A stretch of DNA of 64,000 nucleotides, from the NCBI RefSeq assembly GCF_014650175.1, contig NZ_BMUL01000008.1, positions 300,898 to 364,897 on the forward strand, written 5' to 3'. The notes beneath the pieces are model-generated. The model was not told the origin of the DNA. It saw only the letters and a list, made by a program, of their open reading frames with translations, and searched no databases. Position 1 is the stretch's first letter, and each line of letters opens with the position of its first letter. The DNA is from Streptomyces termitum. Lineage in GTDB: Bacteria > Actinomycetota > Actinomycetes > Streptomycetales > Streptomycetaceae. Made by a program: the position numbers and the translations under genes. Below are positions 8,459 through 16,909 of the stretch, piece by piece.

Positions 8459-9448
8459 TCAGCCGGTGAACGCGAGCAGCAGGTTGGCCGTGATCATCAG
8501 GACGACGCCGAGCCGGTGCACGGCGAAGCCGGTGCGACGGGCCCGCATGATGTCGCCGGTCCAAAAGCCGAGCAGGTACTGCCGCAGCCGCAGCAGCGAG
8601 GCGGGCAGCATGAGCGGCACGAACCACCAGGGGGCGATTCCCGTCGCACCGGCGGCGGCGATGGTCAGGAACTCGGCCAGGGAGAGCGCGCCGATGAAGC
8701 GGGCGTTGCCGCGCTCGGAGGTCAGGGCGGCGACGGTGGGGCGGCCCACCGCCCGGTCGCCGTCCACGTCGTTGGTGTTGGAGTAGACGCCGAACATGAG
8801 CGGGCCGAAGCCGAAGAGGACGGCCTGGACCAGCAGGAAGCCGGTGGCCTGCCCGGTGGCCATGCCGTACGGCAGGATGACGAGGGCGAAGCCGAGGGCG
8901 ACCAGGTACAGCTCCTGGAAGCCGTGGTAGCTGAGCTTGACGCCGTACGAGTACTGGAGGGTCACCACCCACAGGACGGCGAGCCCGATCACGGTCCAGG
9001 CCGGGCGGTGCGGGGCGAGGGCGGCGGTCGCGGCGAGCAGCAGGGCGGCGAGGACGGCGCAGCCCCAGGCGAAGCGGAGCGCCTCGGGCACCGTCAGGGT
9101 GCCCGCGACCAGCGGCTTGCGCTGGACGTTGCGCAGCGGGTGGTCGGGGCCGTAGTTGGTGATGTCGCTGCCGTCGCGGAAGCCGGTGACGTCGTCGAAG
9201 GCGGTCATCGCCATGAGCAGCAGGACCTGGGCGGCGAGGAAGACGCCGAAGAGGGCGGCGGCGCGTCCGGCGGAGGTCCCGGCGGCGGGCAGGACGGCGG
9301 CGAGGGCGATGAAGGTGCCCAGGTAGTAGTCGTAGACGTCCAGTTTGCCGAGGCGCGCGTAGACCCTGAGCCGGTCCCCGGCCGTGAGGGCCGGTGGCGT
9401 GGGCGGGGCGGCGGGGGCGGTGGTCGTCGTGAGGGTGGAGTCGGTCAT
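8459..9448 (-). CDS. UbiA-family membrane prenyltransferase
   Basis: A 329-residue integral membrane protein with about eight to nine hydrophobic helices. The two Asp-rich motifs are AFDDVTGFRDGSD (D85/D86) and NTNDVDGDRAVG (D227, D229, D231), which in UbiA enzymes bind the Mg-diphosphate of the prenyl donor. The first 24 residues are Thr/Ala/Pro-rich. It should attach a prenyl group to an aromatic or sugar-like acceptor at the membrane. It is the last of four ATGA-coupled genes after an oxidoreductase, an AMP ligase and a methyltransferase, not a menaquinone locus, which argues for specialised metabolism. Neither substrate can be read from the sequence. Confidence 0.88.
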   Translation of the reverse strand: MTDSTLTTTTAPAAPPTPPALTAGDRLRVYARLGKLDVYDYYLGTFIALAAVLPAAGTSAGRAAALFGVFLAAQVLLLMAMTAFDDVTGFRDGSDITNYGPDHPLRNVQRKPLVAGTLTVPEALRFAWGCAVLAALLLAATAALAPHRPAWTVIGLAVLWVVTLQYSYGVKLSYHGFQELYLVALGFALVILPYGMATGQATGFLLVQAVLFGFGPLMFGVYSNTNDVDGDRAVGRPTVAALTSERGNARFIGALSLAEFLTIAAAGATGIAPWWFVPLMLPASLLRLRQYLLGFWTGDIMRARRTGFAVHRLGVVLMITANLLLAFTG

Positions 9449-10284
9449 GTCGCCTCGGTGCTCGGGGTGGTGAGGGGGGTGGCGGCGGGGCGGCGGCCCT
9501 GCGCGGAGTAGAGGACGCCCGTCGCGGCGGCGAAGCCGGGGTCGCGCATCAGCGTGCCGAGCCGGTCGACCTCGGCGGCGGTGAAGCCGTGCCCGGGCAG
9601 CCGGGGCGCGAGGTGGGCGAGGTGGTGCAGCTGGAGGCCGAGGGCGGGCGTGCCGGGGGCGCGCAGCAGGACGTGCGGCCGGACGCTGAGGCCGGTCAGT
9701 CCGGCCGCGCGCAGGGCGGCGGGGACCTTGCGGCCCCAGGTGGGGTCGCCTCCGGCGGCGCGCATCAGGGCCGTCTTGGCGGTGGTGAAGCGCTCGTAGA
9801 GCCGCGCGTCCTCGGGGGTGGGGGCGAGGAGGCAGGGTTCGTGCCCGGCGTCGAACTCGTCGATCTGGAGGAGTCCGCCGGGCACCAGGGCGCGGACCAG
9901 TTTGCGCAGCACGGCGTCGCGTTCGGGGAGGTGCTGGAGGACGAGGCGGGCCACGACGAGGTCGTAGGCGCCCTCGGGCAGCGGGTCGGTGACGGCGTCG
10001 TGGGTGAGGACGGTCAGTCCGGGGGCGGGCGGGATGCGGCCGGGCTTGACGTCGGTGGCGGTGACGGAGCCGGTGGGGCCGGTGAGCCGGAGCAGGGCGT
10101 GCGCGACGCTGCCCGCGCCGGCGCCGATCTCCAGGCAGTGCGCGCCGGGGGGCACTCCGGCCGCCCGGAGGTGGCCGAGGGTCAGCGGGTCGAGCGCGCC
10201 TTCGAGGGAGGCGTGGTGACGGGCGCTGTGCGGGCTGTCGTTGTCGAAGACGTAGCCCCGGGGGGCGGGCGGGCTCGTGGTCAT
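9445..10284 (-). CDS. Class I SAM-dependent methyltransferase
   Basis: A 279-residue protein with the SAM-binding glycine loop CLEIGAGAGSVAHAL, acidic strand TATDVKPG, and DLVVARLVLQHL after it. It begins with YVFDNDSPHSARHHASLE, typical of actinomycete small-molecule methyltransferases of the UbiE/Methyltransf_25 type. The start at 10284 overlaps the upstream AMP ligase stop as ATGA, and its own stop overlaps UbiA. It probably methylates the same product that UbiA prenylates; O-, N- or C-methylation cannot be told apart here. Confidence 0.87.
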   Translation of the reverse strand: MTTSPPAPRGYVFDNDSPHSARHHASLEGALDPLTLGHLRAAGVPPGAHCLEIGAGAGSVAHALLRLTGPTGSVTATDVKPGRIPPAPGLTVLTHDAVTDPLPEGAYDLVVARLVLQHLPERDAVLRKLVRALVPGGLLQIDEFDAGHEPCLLAPTPEDARLYERFTTAKTALMRAAGGDPTWGRKVPAALRAAGLTGLSVRPHVLLRAPGTPALGLQLHHLAHLAPRLPGHGFTAAEVDRLGTLMRDPGFAAATGVLYSAQGRRPAATPLTTPSTEAT

Positions 10285-11894
10285 GTCCAGCGGCCGGTGC
10301 CGCAGGTGTCGGTGCTGCCGGTGAGCCGTTCGAGGAGGACGGCGCGGCGGACCTTGCCGGTGCCGGTGCGCGGGACGTCGTCCCAGCCGACGACGGCGGG
10401 CGCGTCGAGTGCGGGGAGTCCTTCGGCGGCCTGCTTCCAGCGGGCCGGGGCGAGGGTGCCGTCCTCGGTGACGACGACGGGCAGCGGGGCGGCGTCGGGG
10501 CGGGCGAGGACGACGCATTCCAGGGCCTCGGGGAGGCGGTCCTCCAGGATGTCCTCGGTACGCAGGCAGCTGAAGCCGGGGAGGTGGTCGACCTCCCGGT
10601 CGAGGAGGCGGACGGAGCCGTCGCGGGCGAGGACGCCGATGTCGCCGGTGTTCCACCAGTCGCCGTGCCGCTTGGCCTCCCAGCGCTCGCGCTCGCCCGG
10701 GTAGTCGGGGGCGAGGGCCCGGGTGCGGCAGAGGATCAGGCCGGGGGTGCCGGCGGGCACCGGGCGGAAGGTGGCGGGGTCGACGGCCCGCAGCCGGGTC
10801 TTCAGGGGGACGGGCCGGCCGAGGTCGCGGACGGTGGTGGGGGTGCCGTCGGCGGCGCGGGCGACGGAGCGGCGGGTGTGGAAGGCGAAGGTCAGCGGTC
10901 CGGTCTCGCTCTGGCCCCAGCCCTGCATCCACAGCGGGCGGCGGTGGGCGGTGGCCTGGAGGTAGGAGCGGATGACGGGCGGGTGGACGGCGTCGTAGGT
11001 GCTGATGTAGGTCCGTACGTCCCGGAAGGGGTTGTCGAGGCCGCGGGTGAGCGGCCGGAGGCGCGCGTAGCGGGCGGGCAGGGCCTCGACGACGGTGGGC
11101 GGGTGGGCGCGCAGCAGCAGGTCGGCGGCCTCGGGCCGGCCCCGGGAGTCGAGGGTGATGTGCCGGGGGGCGCGGACGGGGGCGACGGCGGTCCAGCAGA
11201 TGGTGCGGCCGTGGGCGTAGGAGCTGGCGTTGTAGAGGGTGTCGTCGCGGCGCAGGCCGATGCGGGGCACCGGCCTGGTCTCGAAGCGGGCCAGGTGGTG
11301 GATGAGGGTGCGGGTGGTGTGGGAGACCAGTTTCGGTACGCCGGTGGTGCCGCTGGTGTGGACGACGACCAGGGGGGCGTCGTCGGGGCGGGGGTGCGGG
11401 CCGGGGTCGGCGTGGCCGCGGAGCGCGTCGAGGGGGACGGTGCCGGGCGGGAGGCCGTCGGCGGGGCCGAGGACGACGGTGGTGCGGGCGGTGTCGGCGA
11501 GGCGGACGGCCGGGTCGCGGGTGAGGACGTCGGCGTCGGTGACGAGGACGCGGGGCGCGCAGCGGTCCAGGAGGATCCGCAGGGCCTCGGGGGCGAGGTG
11601 GTCGGAGAGCTTGACGGGGACGGCGCCGGTGCGGATCGCGGCGCAGGCGAGGAGGTCGTAGTCCCAGTGGTTGGCCTTGACGATCGCGACGCGGTCGCCG
11701 GGGCCCGCTCCGGCGGCGGCGAGGGCGGCGGCGGTCTCCCGGACCAGCAGGGCGAGTTCGGGGACGGTCCACTCGGTGGCGCCGGCGCCGGGGAGACCGG
11801 GGGCGAGGTCGAGGGGCCGGTCGAGGTGGTAGCGGGTGGCGGCGCCGGCGTCGGCCAGCTCGTCGAAGAGGACGCCCAGGTCGTGGGGGGTCAT
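10281..11894 (-). CDS. AMP-dependent acyl/aryl-CoA ligase
   Basis: A 537-residue ANL-superfamily enzyme. The A3 loop is VVVHTSGTTGVPKLVSHT, later motifs are WNTGDIG and GTGKVRR with the catalytic C-terminal Lys. It should adenylate a carboxylic acid and pass it to CoA or a carrier. No carrier domain is fused. It is ATGA-coupled to the FAD oxidoreductase upstream and the methyltransferase downstream. The substrate cannot be predicted from sequence alone. Confidence 0.87.
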   Translation of the reverse strand: MTPHDLGVLFDELADAGAATRYHLDRPLDLAPGLPGAGATEWTVPELALLVRETAAALAAAGAGPGDRVAIVKANHWDYDLLACAAIRTGAVPVKLSDHLAPEALRILLDRCAPRVLVTDADVLTRDPAVRLADTARTTVVLGPADGLPPGTVPLDALRGHADPGPHPRPDDAPLVVVHTSGTTGVPKLVSHTTRTLIHHLARFETRPVPRIGLRRDDTLYNASSYAHGRTICWTAVAPVRAPRHITLDSRGRPEAADLLLRAHPPTVVEALPARYARLRPLTRGLDNPFRDVRTYISTYDAVHPPVIRSYLQATAHRRPLWMQGWGQSETGPLTFAFHTRRSVARAADGTPTTVRDLGRPVPLKTRLRAVDPATFRPVPAGTPGLILCRTRALAPDYPGERERWEAKRHGDWWNTGDIGVLARDGSVRLLDREVDHLPGFSCLRTEDILEDRLPEALECVVLARPDAAPLPVVVTEDGTLAPARWKQAAEGLPALDAPAVVGWDDVPRTGTGKVRRAVLLERLTGSTDTCGTGRWT

Positions 11895-13246
11895 GCGGTG
11901 GTCTCCTGCGGGGCGGTACGGCCCCGGCGGGGGGCGGCGAGGTGGGCGAGGACGCGGGCGGCGGCGAGCGCGCCGGAGCGGGCGGCGCCCTCGCTGGAGG
12001 GGCGGGCGGCGACCCAGTCCCCGGCGTACTCGACGGCGCGCGCCGGGCGGCGCAGGAAGGCCCCGCGCAGGGCGAGGGCGCGGGGGGTGAGTTCGGGCAT
12101 GGCCTCGGGCCAGTGGTGGACGTGGGTGGCGGTGAGGGCCGCGCCCAGGCCGGGGACGTACCGTTCGGCGGCGGCGGCGAGCCGGCGTCCGGCCTCCTCC
12201 TCACCCGCCCCGACCAGGTCGGGGATGCGGGACGGGGCGGCGAGCAGGCTGATCAGGCCGCGTCCGGCGGGGGCCCGGTCGGGGCACTTGAGGTGGTCGG
12301 CGATGAGGCAGGAGAGCAGCGGCTCCTCGTCGGCGGGGGTGAGGAGGGCGTAGCCGCCGCCGCGCGGGGCGAGCGGCCGGTCGAGGGCGCAGCTGACCTT
12401 GTACATGGGGCGGTACGTGGAGGCGGCGGGGTAGCCGGTGGCGTCCGGGTCGGCGCCGTCGGTGAGCCGGAGGGCGACCGGGGCGGGCACGGCGAGGACG
12501 ACGGCGCGGGCGGTGAGGGCGGCGCCGTCGACGGTGAGGCGGGCGTGGTCGCCGTGGTCGGTGACCTCGTCGACCCGGTGGCCGTAGCGGGTGGGGAGGG
12601 CGGCGGCGAGGCGGCGGGTGAGGAGGTCCATGCCGCCGCGGTAGGTGCGCCAGGCGGAGACGGGTCCGACGGCGAGGAGCAGGCCGACGAGCGGGGAGGC
12701 GGCGCTGCGGGCGGTGTCCCAGCCGAAGAAGGCGGCGGAGAGCGGCTGGAGGAGGTGGTCGTGGAGGCCGGGGTGGTAGCGGCGGGCGGCGTCGGCGATG
12801 GTGTCGGCGCCGAGCGGGGTGGCCTCGGGGTGGTCGTGGTCGAGGTCGGCGCGGTGGCGGCCGCTCCAGCCGAGGAAGCGGGCGAGGGAGGGCCGGGCGG
12901 CGGGGGCGAGTCCGGCGCCGGTGAGGACGGCGCGGGGTTCGCCGACGCCGTTGCGGGGGCGGCCGTCGCGCCAGACGGCCATGGGGCGGCCGATGCGGGG
13001 GACGTCGTCGGGGGTGAGGCCGGCCCGGCGGATGAGCTGCCAGGTGGCGCGGTAGCCCTGGGCGGAGATCTGTTCGGCGCCGGTGTCGATGAGGTAGCCG
13101 TCGCGGTGGAGGCTGCGCATCCGGCCGCCGGGGGCGTCGGCGGCCTCGAAGACGCGCACCTCGTGGCCGCGGCGGCTCAGTTCGTGGGCGGCGGCGAGTC
13201 CGGCGAGTCCGGCGCCGACGACGGCGATGTCGAGGTCAGGGGTCAT
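11891..13246 (-). CDS. FAD-dependent oxidoreductase, protoporphyrinogen oxidase/amine oxidase-like
   Basis: A 451-residue flavoprotein with the N-terminal FAD dinucleotide fold AVVGAGLAGLAAAHEL, then FEAADAPGGRMRS, and a C-terminal FAD motif ending VEYAGDW...GAARSGALAAARV. This architecture fits the HemY/phytoene-desaturase/amine-oxidase group. It is not in a heme locus. It starts a run of four coupled genes down to UbiA, so it probably oxidises an intermediate of that pathway. The 64-nt gap to the aminotransferase upstream suggests the same transcript. Confidence 0.85.
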   Translation of the reverse strand: MTPDLDIAVVGAGLAGLAAAHELSRRGHEVRVFEAADAPGGRMRSLHRDGYLIDTGAEQISAQGYRATWQLIRRAGLTPDDVPRIGRPMAVWRDGRPRNGVGEPRAVLTGAGLAPAARPSLARFLGWSGRHRADLDHDHPEATPLGADTIADAARRYHPGLHDHLLQPLSAAFFGWDTARSAASPLVGLLLAVGPVSAWRTYRGGMDLLTRRLAAALPTRYGHRVDEVTDHGDHARLTVDGAALTARAVVLAVPAPVALRLTDGADPDATGYPAASTYRPMYKVSCALDRPLAPRGGGYALLTPADEEPLLSCLIADHLKCPDRAPAGRGLISLLAAPSRIPDLVGAGEEEAGRRLAAAAERYVPGLGAALTATHVHHWPEAMPELTPRALALRGAFLRRPARAVEYAGDWVAARPSSEGAARSGALAAARVLAHLAAPRRGRTAPQETTA

Positions 13247-13310
13247 GCGGGGGTGCTCCGTGCGGGGGTGGGTGCGGGGACGGGGGCGCGGTCCGTCCGG
13301 GGCGGTGCGG

Positions 13311-14480
13311 TCACCGGCGGGCGCGCCGGGCGTGGGCGCGGACGGTGGCGGTGACGTGCTCGACCTGGGCGTCGGTGAGCCGGTGGTGGACGGGCAGGGA
13401 GAGCTGTCGGCGGGCGGCGTCCCGGGCGTGCGGCCAGTCGGCGCCGGGGGTGGCGAAGGGGGTGAAGGCGGTCTGCTCGGGCAGGGTGCGCGGGTAGTAG
13501 ACGTGGGTGTCGACGCCGACGGCGGAGAGGTGGTCGCGCAGGGCGTCGCGGTCGTCGGCGAGCAGGGTGTAGACGTAGTGGCAGCGGCCCTCGGTGCCGG
13601 GGGGCGGGGTGGTGAGGCCGGGCAGTCCGGTGAGGTGCTCGGTGTAGTGGGCGGCGATCTCGGCCCGGCGGGCGAGGCGGGCGTCGAGGCCGGGGAGCCG
13701 GTGGAGCTGGAAGGCGGCCTGGATCTCGTCGAAGCGGCTGTTGACGCCGATGGTGTGGTGCAGGCCGCGCTGGACGCCGTCCTGGCCGTGGTTGCGGAGC
13801 ATCCGGACGCGGCGGCCGGTCTCCTCGTCGCGGGTGACGACGAGGCCGCCCTCGCCGGGCATGCCGAAGGACTTGACCTGGACGAAGGAGTAGAGCCCGG
13901 CGTCGCCCCACAGTCCGGCGGGGGTGCCGTCGAGGACGGCGCCCTGGGCGACGGCGGAGTCCTCGACGAGGCGGAGGCCCCGGGCGGCGGCGAGGGCGGT
14001 GAAGCGGGGCATGTCGGCCATGACGGAGAACATGTGGGCCGGCATCAGGGCCTTGGTCCGCGGGGTGATCCGGGTCTCGGCGTCGGCGGGGTCGAGGGTG
14101 AGGGTGGCCGGGTCGACGTCGCCGAAGACGGGGACGGCGCCGGTGTGCAGGACGGCGGCGGCGAGCGGGGCGCAGCCGAGGGCGGGGACGACGACCTCGT
14201 CGCCGGGGCCGATGCCGAGGGCGGTGAGGACGAGGTGGAGGGCGGAGGTGCCGCTGGAGCAGGCGACGGCGTCGGCGGCGCCGAGCCGCTCGCGCAGGGC
14301 GTCCTCGAAGCGGCGGGTGCGGTCGCCGAGGATGAACTTCTGGTCGGCGCCGGTGCCGATCTCGTACAGCAGCCGCAGGAGGACCTCGCGGTCCTCGTGG
14401 AAGAGGTCGGGCGGGAAGAAGGGGACCCGGTCGGCGCGGTCCCCGGCGGTCGCCGTCGCGGTGTCGCTGGTGGTGGTCAT
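13311..14480 (-). CDS. DegT/DnrJ/EryC1 PLP-dependent aminotransferase
   Basis: A 389-residue sugar-type aminotransferase. The PLP Schiff-base Lys is K203 in FVQVKSFGMPGEGG, with the usual SSGTSAL and VEDSA motifs. I chose ATG 14480 because it overlaps the upstream gene stop as ATGA; the longer frame upstream lies inside that gene. Members transaminate nucleotide-linked keto-sugars or, in AHBA and aminocyclitol synthases, cyclic ketones. It is the second of two adjacent, clearly different DegT enzymes, implying two amination steps or two substrates. Confidence 0.9.
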   Translation of the reverse strand: MTTTSDTATATAGDRADRVPFFPPDLFHEDREVLLRLLYEIGTGADQKFILGDRTRRFEDALRERLGAADAVACSSGTSALHLVLTALGIGPGDEVVVPALGCAPLAAAVLHTGAVPVFGDVDPATLTLDPADAETRITPRTKALMPAHMFSVMADMPRFTALAAARGLRLVEDSAVAQGAVLDGTPAGLWGDAGLYSFVQVKSFGMPGEGGLVVTRDEETGRRVRMLRNHGQDGVQRGLHHTIGVNSRFDEIQAAFQLHRLPGLDARLARRAEIAAHYTEHLTGLPGLTTPPPGTEGRCHYVYTLLADDRDALRDHLSAVGVDTHVYYPRTLPEQTAFTPFATPGADWPHARDAARRQLSLPVHHRLTDAQVEHVTATVRAHARRARR

Positions 14481-15634
14481 GCGGAGGTCTCCCCGGTGTG
14501 GAAGGCGCGGACGGCCGCGCAGACGCGGGCGACCTCGTCCTCGGTGAGATCGGAGTGGAGCGGCAGGGCGAGGGCGCGGCGGGAGGCGGCCTCGGCGGCG
14601 GGGAAGTCGCCGGGCCGGTGGCCGAGTCCGGCGAAGCAGGGCTGGAGGTGGAGCGGGCGGGGGTAGTAGGTCTCGGTGCCGATGCCCCGGTCCTGGAGGT
14701 GGGCGGCGAGTTCGTCGCGGCGGTCGGTCTCGATCAGGTAGACGTAGAAGACCTCGTCGGGGCCGCCGGTGAGCGCGGGAAGCCGGGTGACGCCGGGGAC
14801 GTCGCGCAGGCCCTCGTCGTAGCGGCGGGCGAGGACGGCGCGGTGGCGGATGCCCTCGTCGAGGACGGTGAGCTTGGCGAGCAGGACGGCGGCCTGGAGG
14901 TCGTCCATCTTGCTGTTGTGCCCGGGGTGCACCGTCTCGTTGGAGATGCCGGGGAAGTGGGCGAGGGTGCGTCCGGTGCGGCCGTGGTGGCGCAGGGCGG
15001 CGACGTGGTCGGCGAGGTCGGGGTCGTCGGTGAGGACGGCTCCGGCGTCGCCGAGGGCGCCGAGGGTCTTGCTGGGGAAGAAGGAGAGGACGCCGCCGCG
15101 GCCGTGGAGTCCGGCGTGGACGCCGTCCTGGCGCATGCCGATGCCCTCGGCGCTGTCCTCCAGGAGGGTCAGGCCCCGGTCGGCGGCGCAGGAGGAGAGG
15201 GCCGCCATGTCGGCCATCCGGCAGAAGAGGTGCACGGGCAGCAGGAAGCGGGCGCCGTCGGCGGCCTCGTCGGTGATCAGCTCGGGGCGCATGGCGTACG
15301 TGTCGGGGTCGACGTCGGTGAAGACGGGCCGGCCGCCGGCCAGGACGACGGAGCTGGCGGTGGCGACGAAGGAGTACGCGGGGACGAGGACCCGGTCGCC
15401 GGGGCGCAGTCCGGCCGCCTTCAGGAGGAGGACGAGGGCGTCGGTCCCGCTGTTGACCCCGATGACGTGACGGGCCCCGGTATAGCGCGCGAGGGCTTTC
15501 TCCAGAAGGCCCACCTGGCGGGAATGCGAGAACTTGCCGTCGGCGAAAATCTCGTCCACTCCGGCCCGGAGCTCCGGCCAGATCTTTTCGAAGGTCTTCG
15601 CCTGGGAGAAAAAGGGAATGCTCGATGGCGTCAC
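14477..15634 (-). CDS. DegT/DnrJ/EryC1 PLP-dependent aminotransferase (WbpE-like)
   Basis: A 385-residue enzyme with PLP Lys K189 in SFFPSKTLGALGDAGA, NSGTDAL and LLEDSAEG. The SFFPSK-LGA-GD-GA pattern resembles nucleotide-sugar 3-aminotransferases such as WbpE, which pair with a Gfo/Idh dehydrogenase. A candidate partner starts just across the divergent promoter. I place the start at GTG 15634, since upstream sequence lacks family similarity and is promoter-like; a longer frame to 15778 exists. First gene of the 15634-8459 minus-strand set. Confidence 0.88.
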   Translation of the reverse strand: MTPSSIPFFSQAKTFEKIWPELRAGVDEIFADGKFSHSRQVGLLEKALARYTGARHVIGVNSGTDALVLLLKAAGLRPGDRVLVPAYSFVATASSVVLAGGRPVFTDVDPDTYAMRPELITDEAADGARFLLPVHLFCRMADMAALSSCAADRGLTLLEDSAEGIGMRQDGVHAGLHGRGGVLSFFPSKTLGALGDAGAVLTDDPDLADHVAALRHHGRTGRTLAHFPGISNETVHPGHNSKMDDLQAAVLLAKLTVLDEGIRHRAVLARRYDEGLRDVPGVTRLPALTGGPDEVFYVYLIETDRRDELAAHLQDRGIGTETYYPRPLHLQPCFAGLGHRPGDFPAAEAASRRALALPLHSDLTEDEVARVCAAVRAFHTGETSA

Positions 15635-15898
15635 GCGGAAACAATTCTTCTCGGCCGGCGGTGCGCCGACGTCAACTGGGGCCGTGACCACGGCCCGAGG
15701 AGAGGCGACGGGCGAACGGACGCTCGCCCCCTGGAAGTCTGCCCGGTGAACGTAACAGCACCGAGAATGAAGCCCCAAACCCTCAAAGGAAATTCATACT
15801 TTTCAGTGACGGCGTCTCCGATCTTCTTGACCGGTGTCGCGCGGGGCCGCGAGATTTCTCGACGGCACCCCGCCCGCATCACCGAATGGAACAACCGT
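15635..15898. promoter_or_regulatory. Divergent promoter region
   Basis: 264 nt between the minus-strand aminotransferase set and the plus-strand Gfo/Idh operon. Around 15770-15870 it is visibly richer in A/T than its surroundings, as expected of Streptomyces promoters. A TTGACC lies at about 15827-15832 on the plus strand, but I could not pair it with a convincing -10. No other gene is evident. Confidence 0.5.
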
Positions 15899-16909
15899 AT
15901 GAGACAGCCCCTGATCGTCGGACTGGGCCGCTCCGGGGCCGGGCTGCACCTGCGGGCCCTGCGCACCGCCCTCGGCCGCGCGCCGGACCTGTGGCGGGGC
16001 CCGGTCGTCGCCGTCGACCCCCGGCCCGGGGAGCGCGCCCCGGTGCCCGACGGGGTCACCGTGACCCCGTCCCTGGAGCGGGCCAGGGAACTGCTGCCGC
16101 CCGACCGCGCCGTCGTCCACGTCTGCACCCCGCCGGCCGGCCGGACCGCCGTCCTCGCCGCGCTGTGCGCCGCCGGCTACCGCGATCTGATCGTGGAGAA
16201 GCCGCTGGCCGCCGACGCCGGGGAGCTGGCGGCCGCGGCGGAGCTGCGGGACCGCCACCGGCTGCGCCTGGCGGTGGTGGCGCACTGGCCCGCCTCCGGC
16301 CTCGCCGACCGGCTGCGCGCGCTGATCGCCTCCGGCGAGCTGGGGCGGCTGCTGGCCGTCGACGTCGCCCAGCACAAACCGCGCTTCGCCCGCTCGCTGC
16401 GGGCCGACGACGGGCACCCCACCGCCTTCGACGTGGAACTGCCGCACTCGCTGGGCCTGGTCCTGTCGCTGGCGGGTCCGGCCGAACCGACCGCCGCCCG
16501 GCTGACCGATCTGCGGGTCGGCACCTCGGTCCGCCCCGGTCTGGGCTCCGCCCTGCTGGAGCTGCGGCACGCGAACGGGGTGCGGACCCGGATCGTCTCC
16601 GACCTCACCGCGCCCGTCCGGGAGCGCCGGGTCGCCCTCGACTTCGAACACGGCCGCGCCGTCGGCCACTTCGCGCCGAGCGACGCCGACGACCACGTCC
16701 AGCTCGACGTCGGCGGGCGGCGCGAGGTGTTCCGGGACGACGCGCTGGCCGCGTTCCTGCACCGCGCCTACACCCGCTTCGCCGAGGTCGCGGCCGACGA
16801 CCCGTCCTGGGAGGAGGAGTTCGCCCTGCACGCCGAGGCGGTCCGGCTCCTCGACGCGGCCAAGCGGCACTGCGCGGACGAGGAGGCCCTCCGTGGCGCG
16901 GCACGCTGA
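15899..16909 (+). CDS. Gfo/Idh/MocA-family NAD(P)-dependent oxidoreductase
   Basis: A 336-residue protein with an N-terminal Rossmann stretch VGLGRSGAGLHLRAL and the family IVEKPLA motif (Lys/Pro). Family members oxidise or reduce sugars and cyclitols at a ring hydroxyl. Facing a WbpE-like aminotransferase, it may make the 3-keto sugar that is then aminated, as WbpB does. The ATG at 15899 fits the start of homology; an overlapping ATG at 15886 is in another frame. The 3' end overlaps the next gene by 17 nt. Confidence 0.85.
   Translation: MRQPLIVGLGRSGAGLHLRALRTALGRAPDLWRGPVVAVDPRPGERAPVPDGVTVTPSLERARELLPPDRAVVHVCTPPAGRTAVLAALCAAGYRDLIVEKPLAADAGELAAAAELRDRHRLRLAVVAHWPASGLADRLRALIASGELGRLLAVDVAQHKPRFARSLRADDGHPTAFDVELPHSLGLVLSLAGPAEPTAARLTDLRVGTSVRPGLGSALLELRHANGVRTRIVSDLTAPVRERRVALDFEHGRAVGHFAPSDADDHVQLDVGGRREVFRDDALAAFLHRAYTRFAEVAADDPSWEEEFALHAEAVRLLDAAKRHCADEEALRGAAR

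Noticed and set aside
11942..13354. Plus-strand frame of 470 codons
   Set aside because: Antisense shadow of the FAD oxidoreductase, which has intact family motifs.
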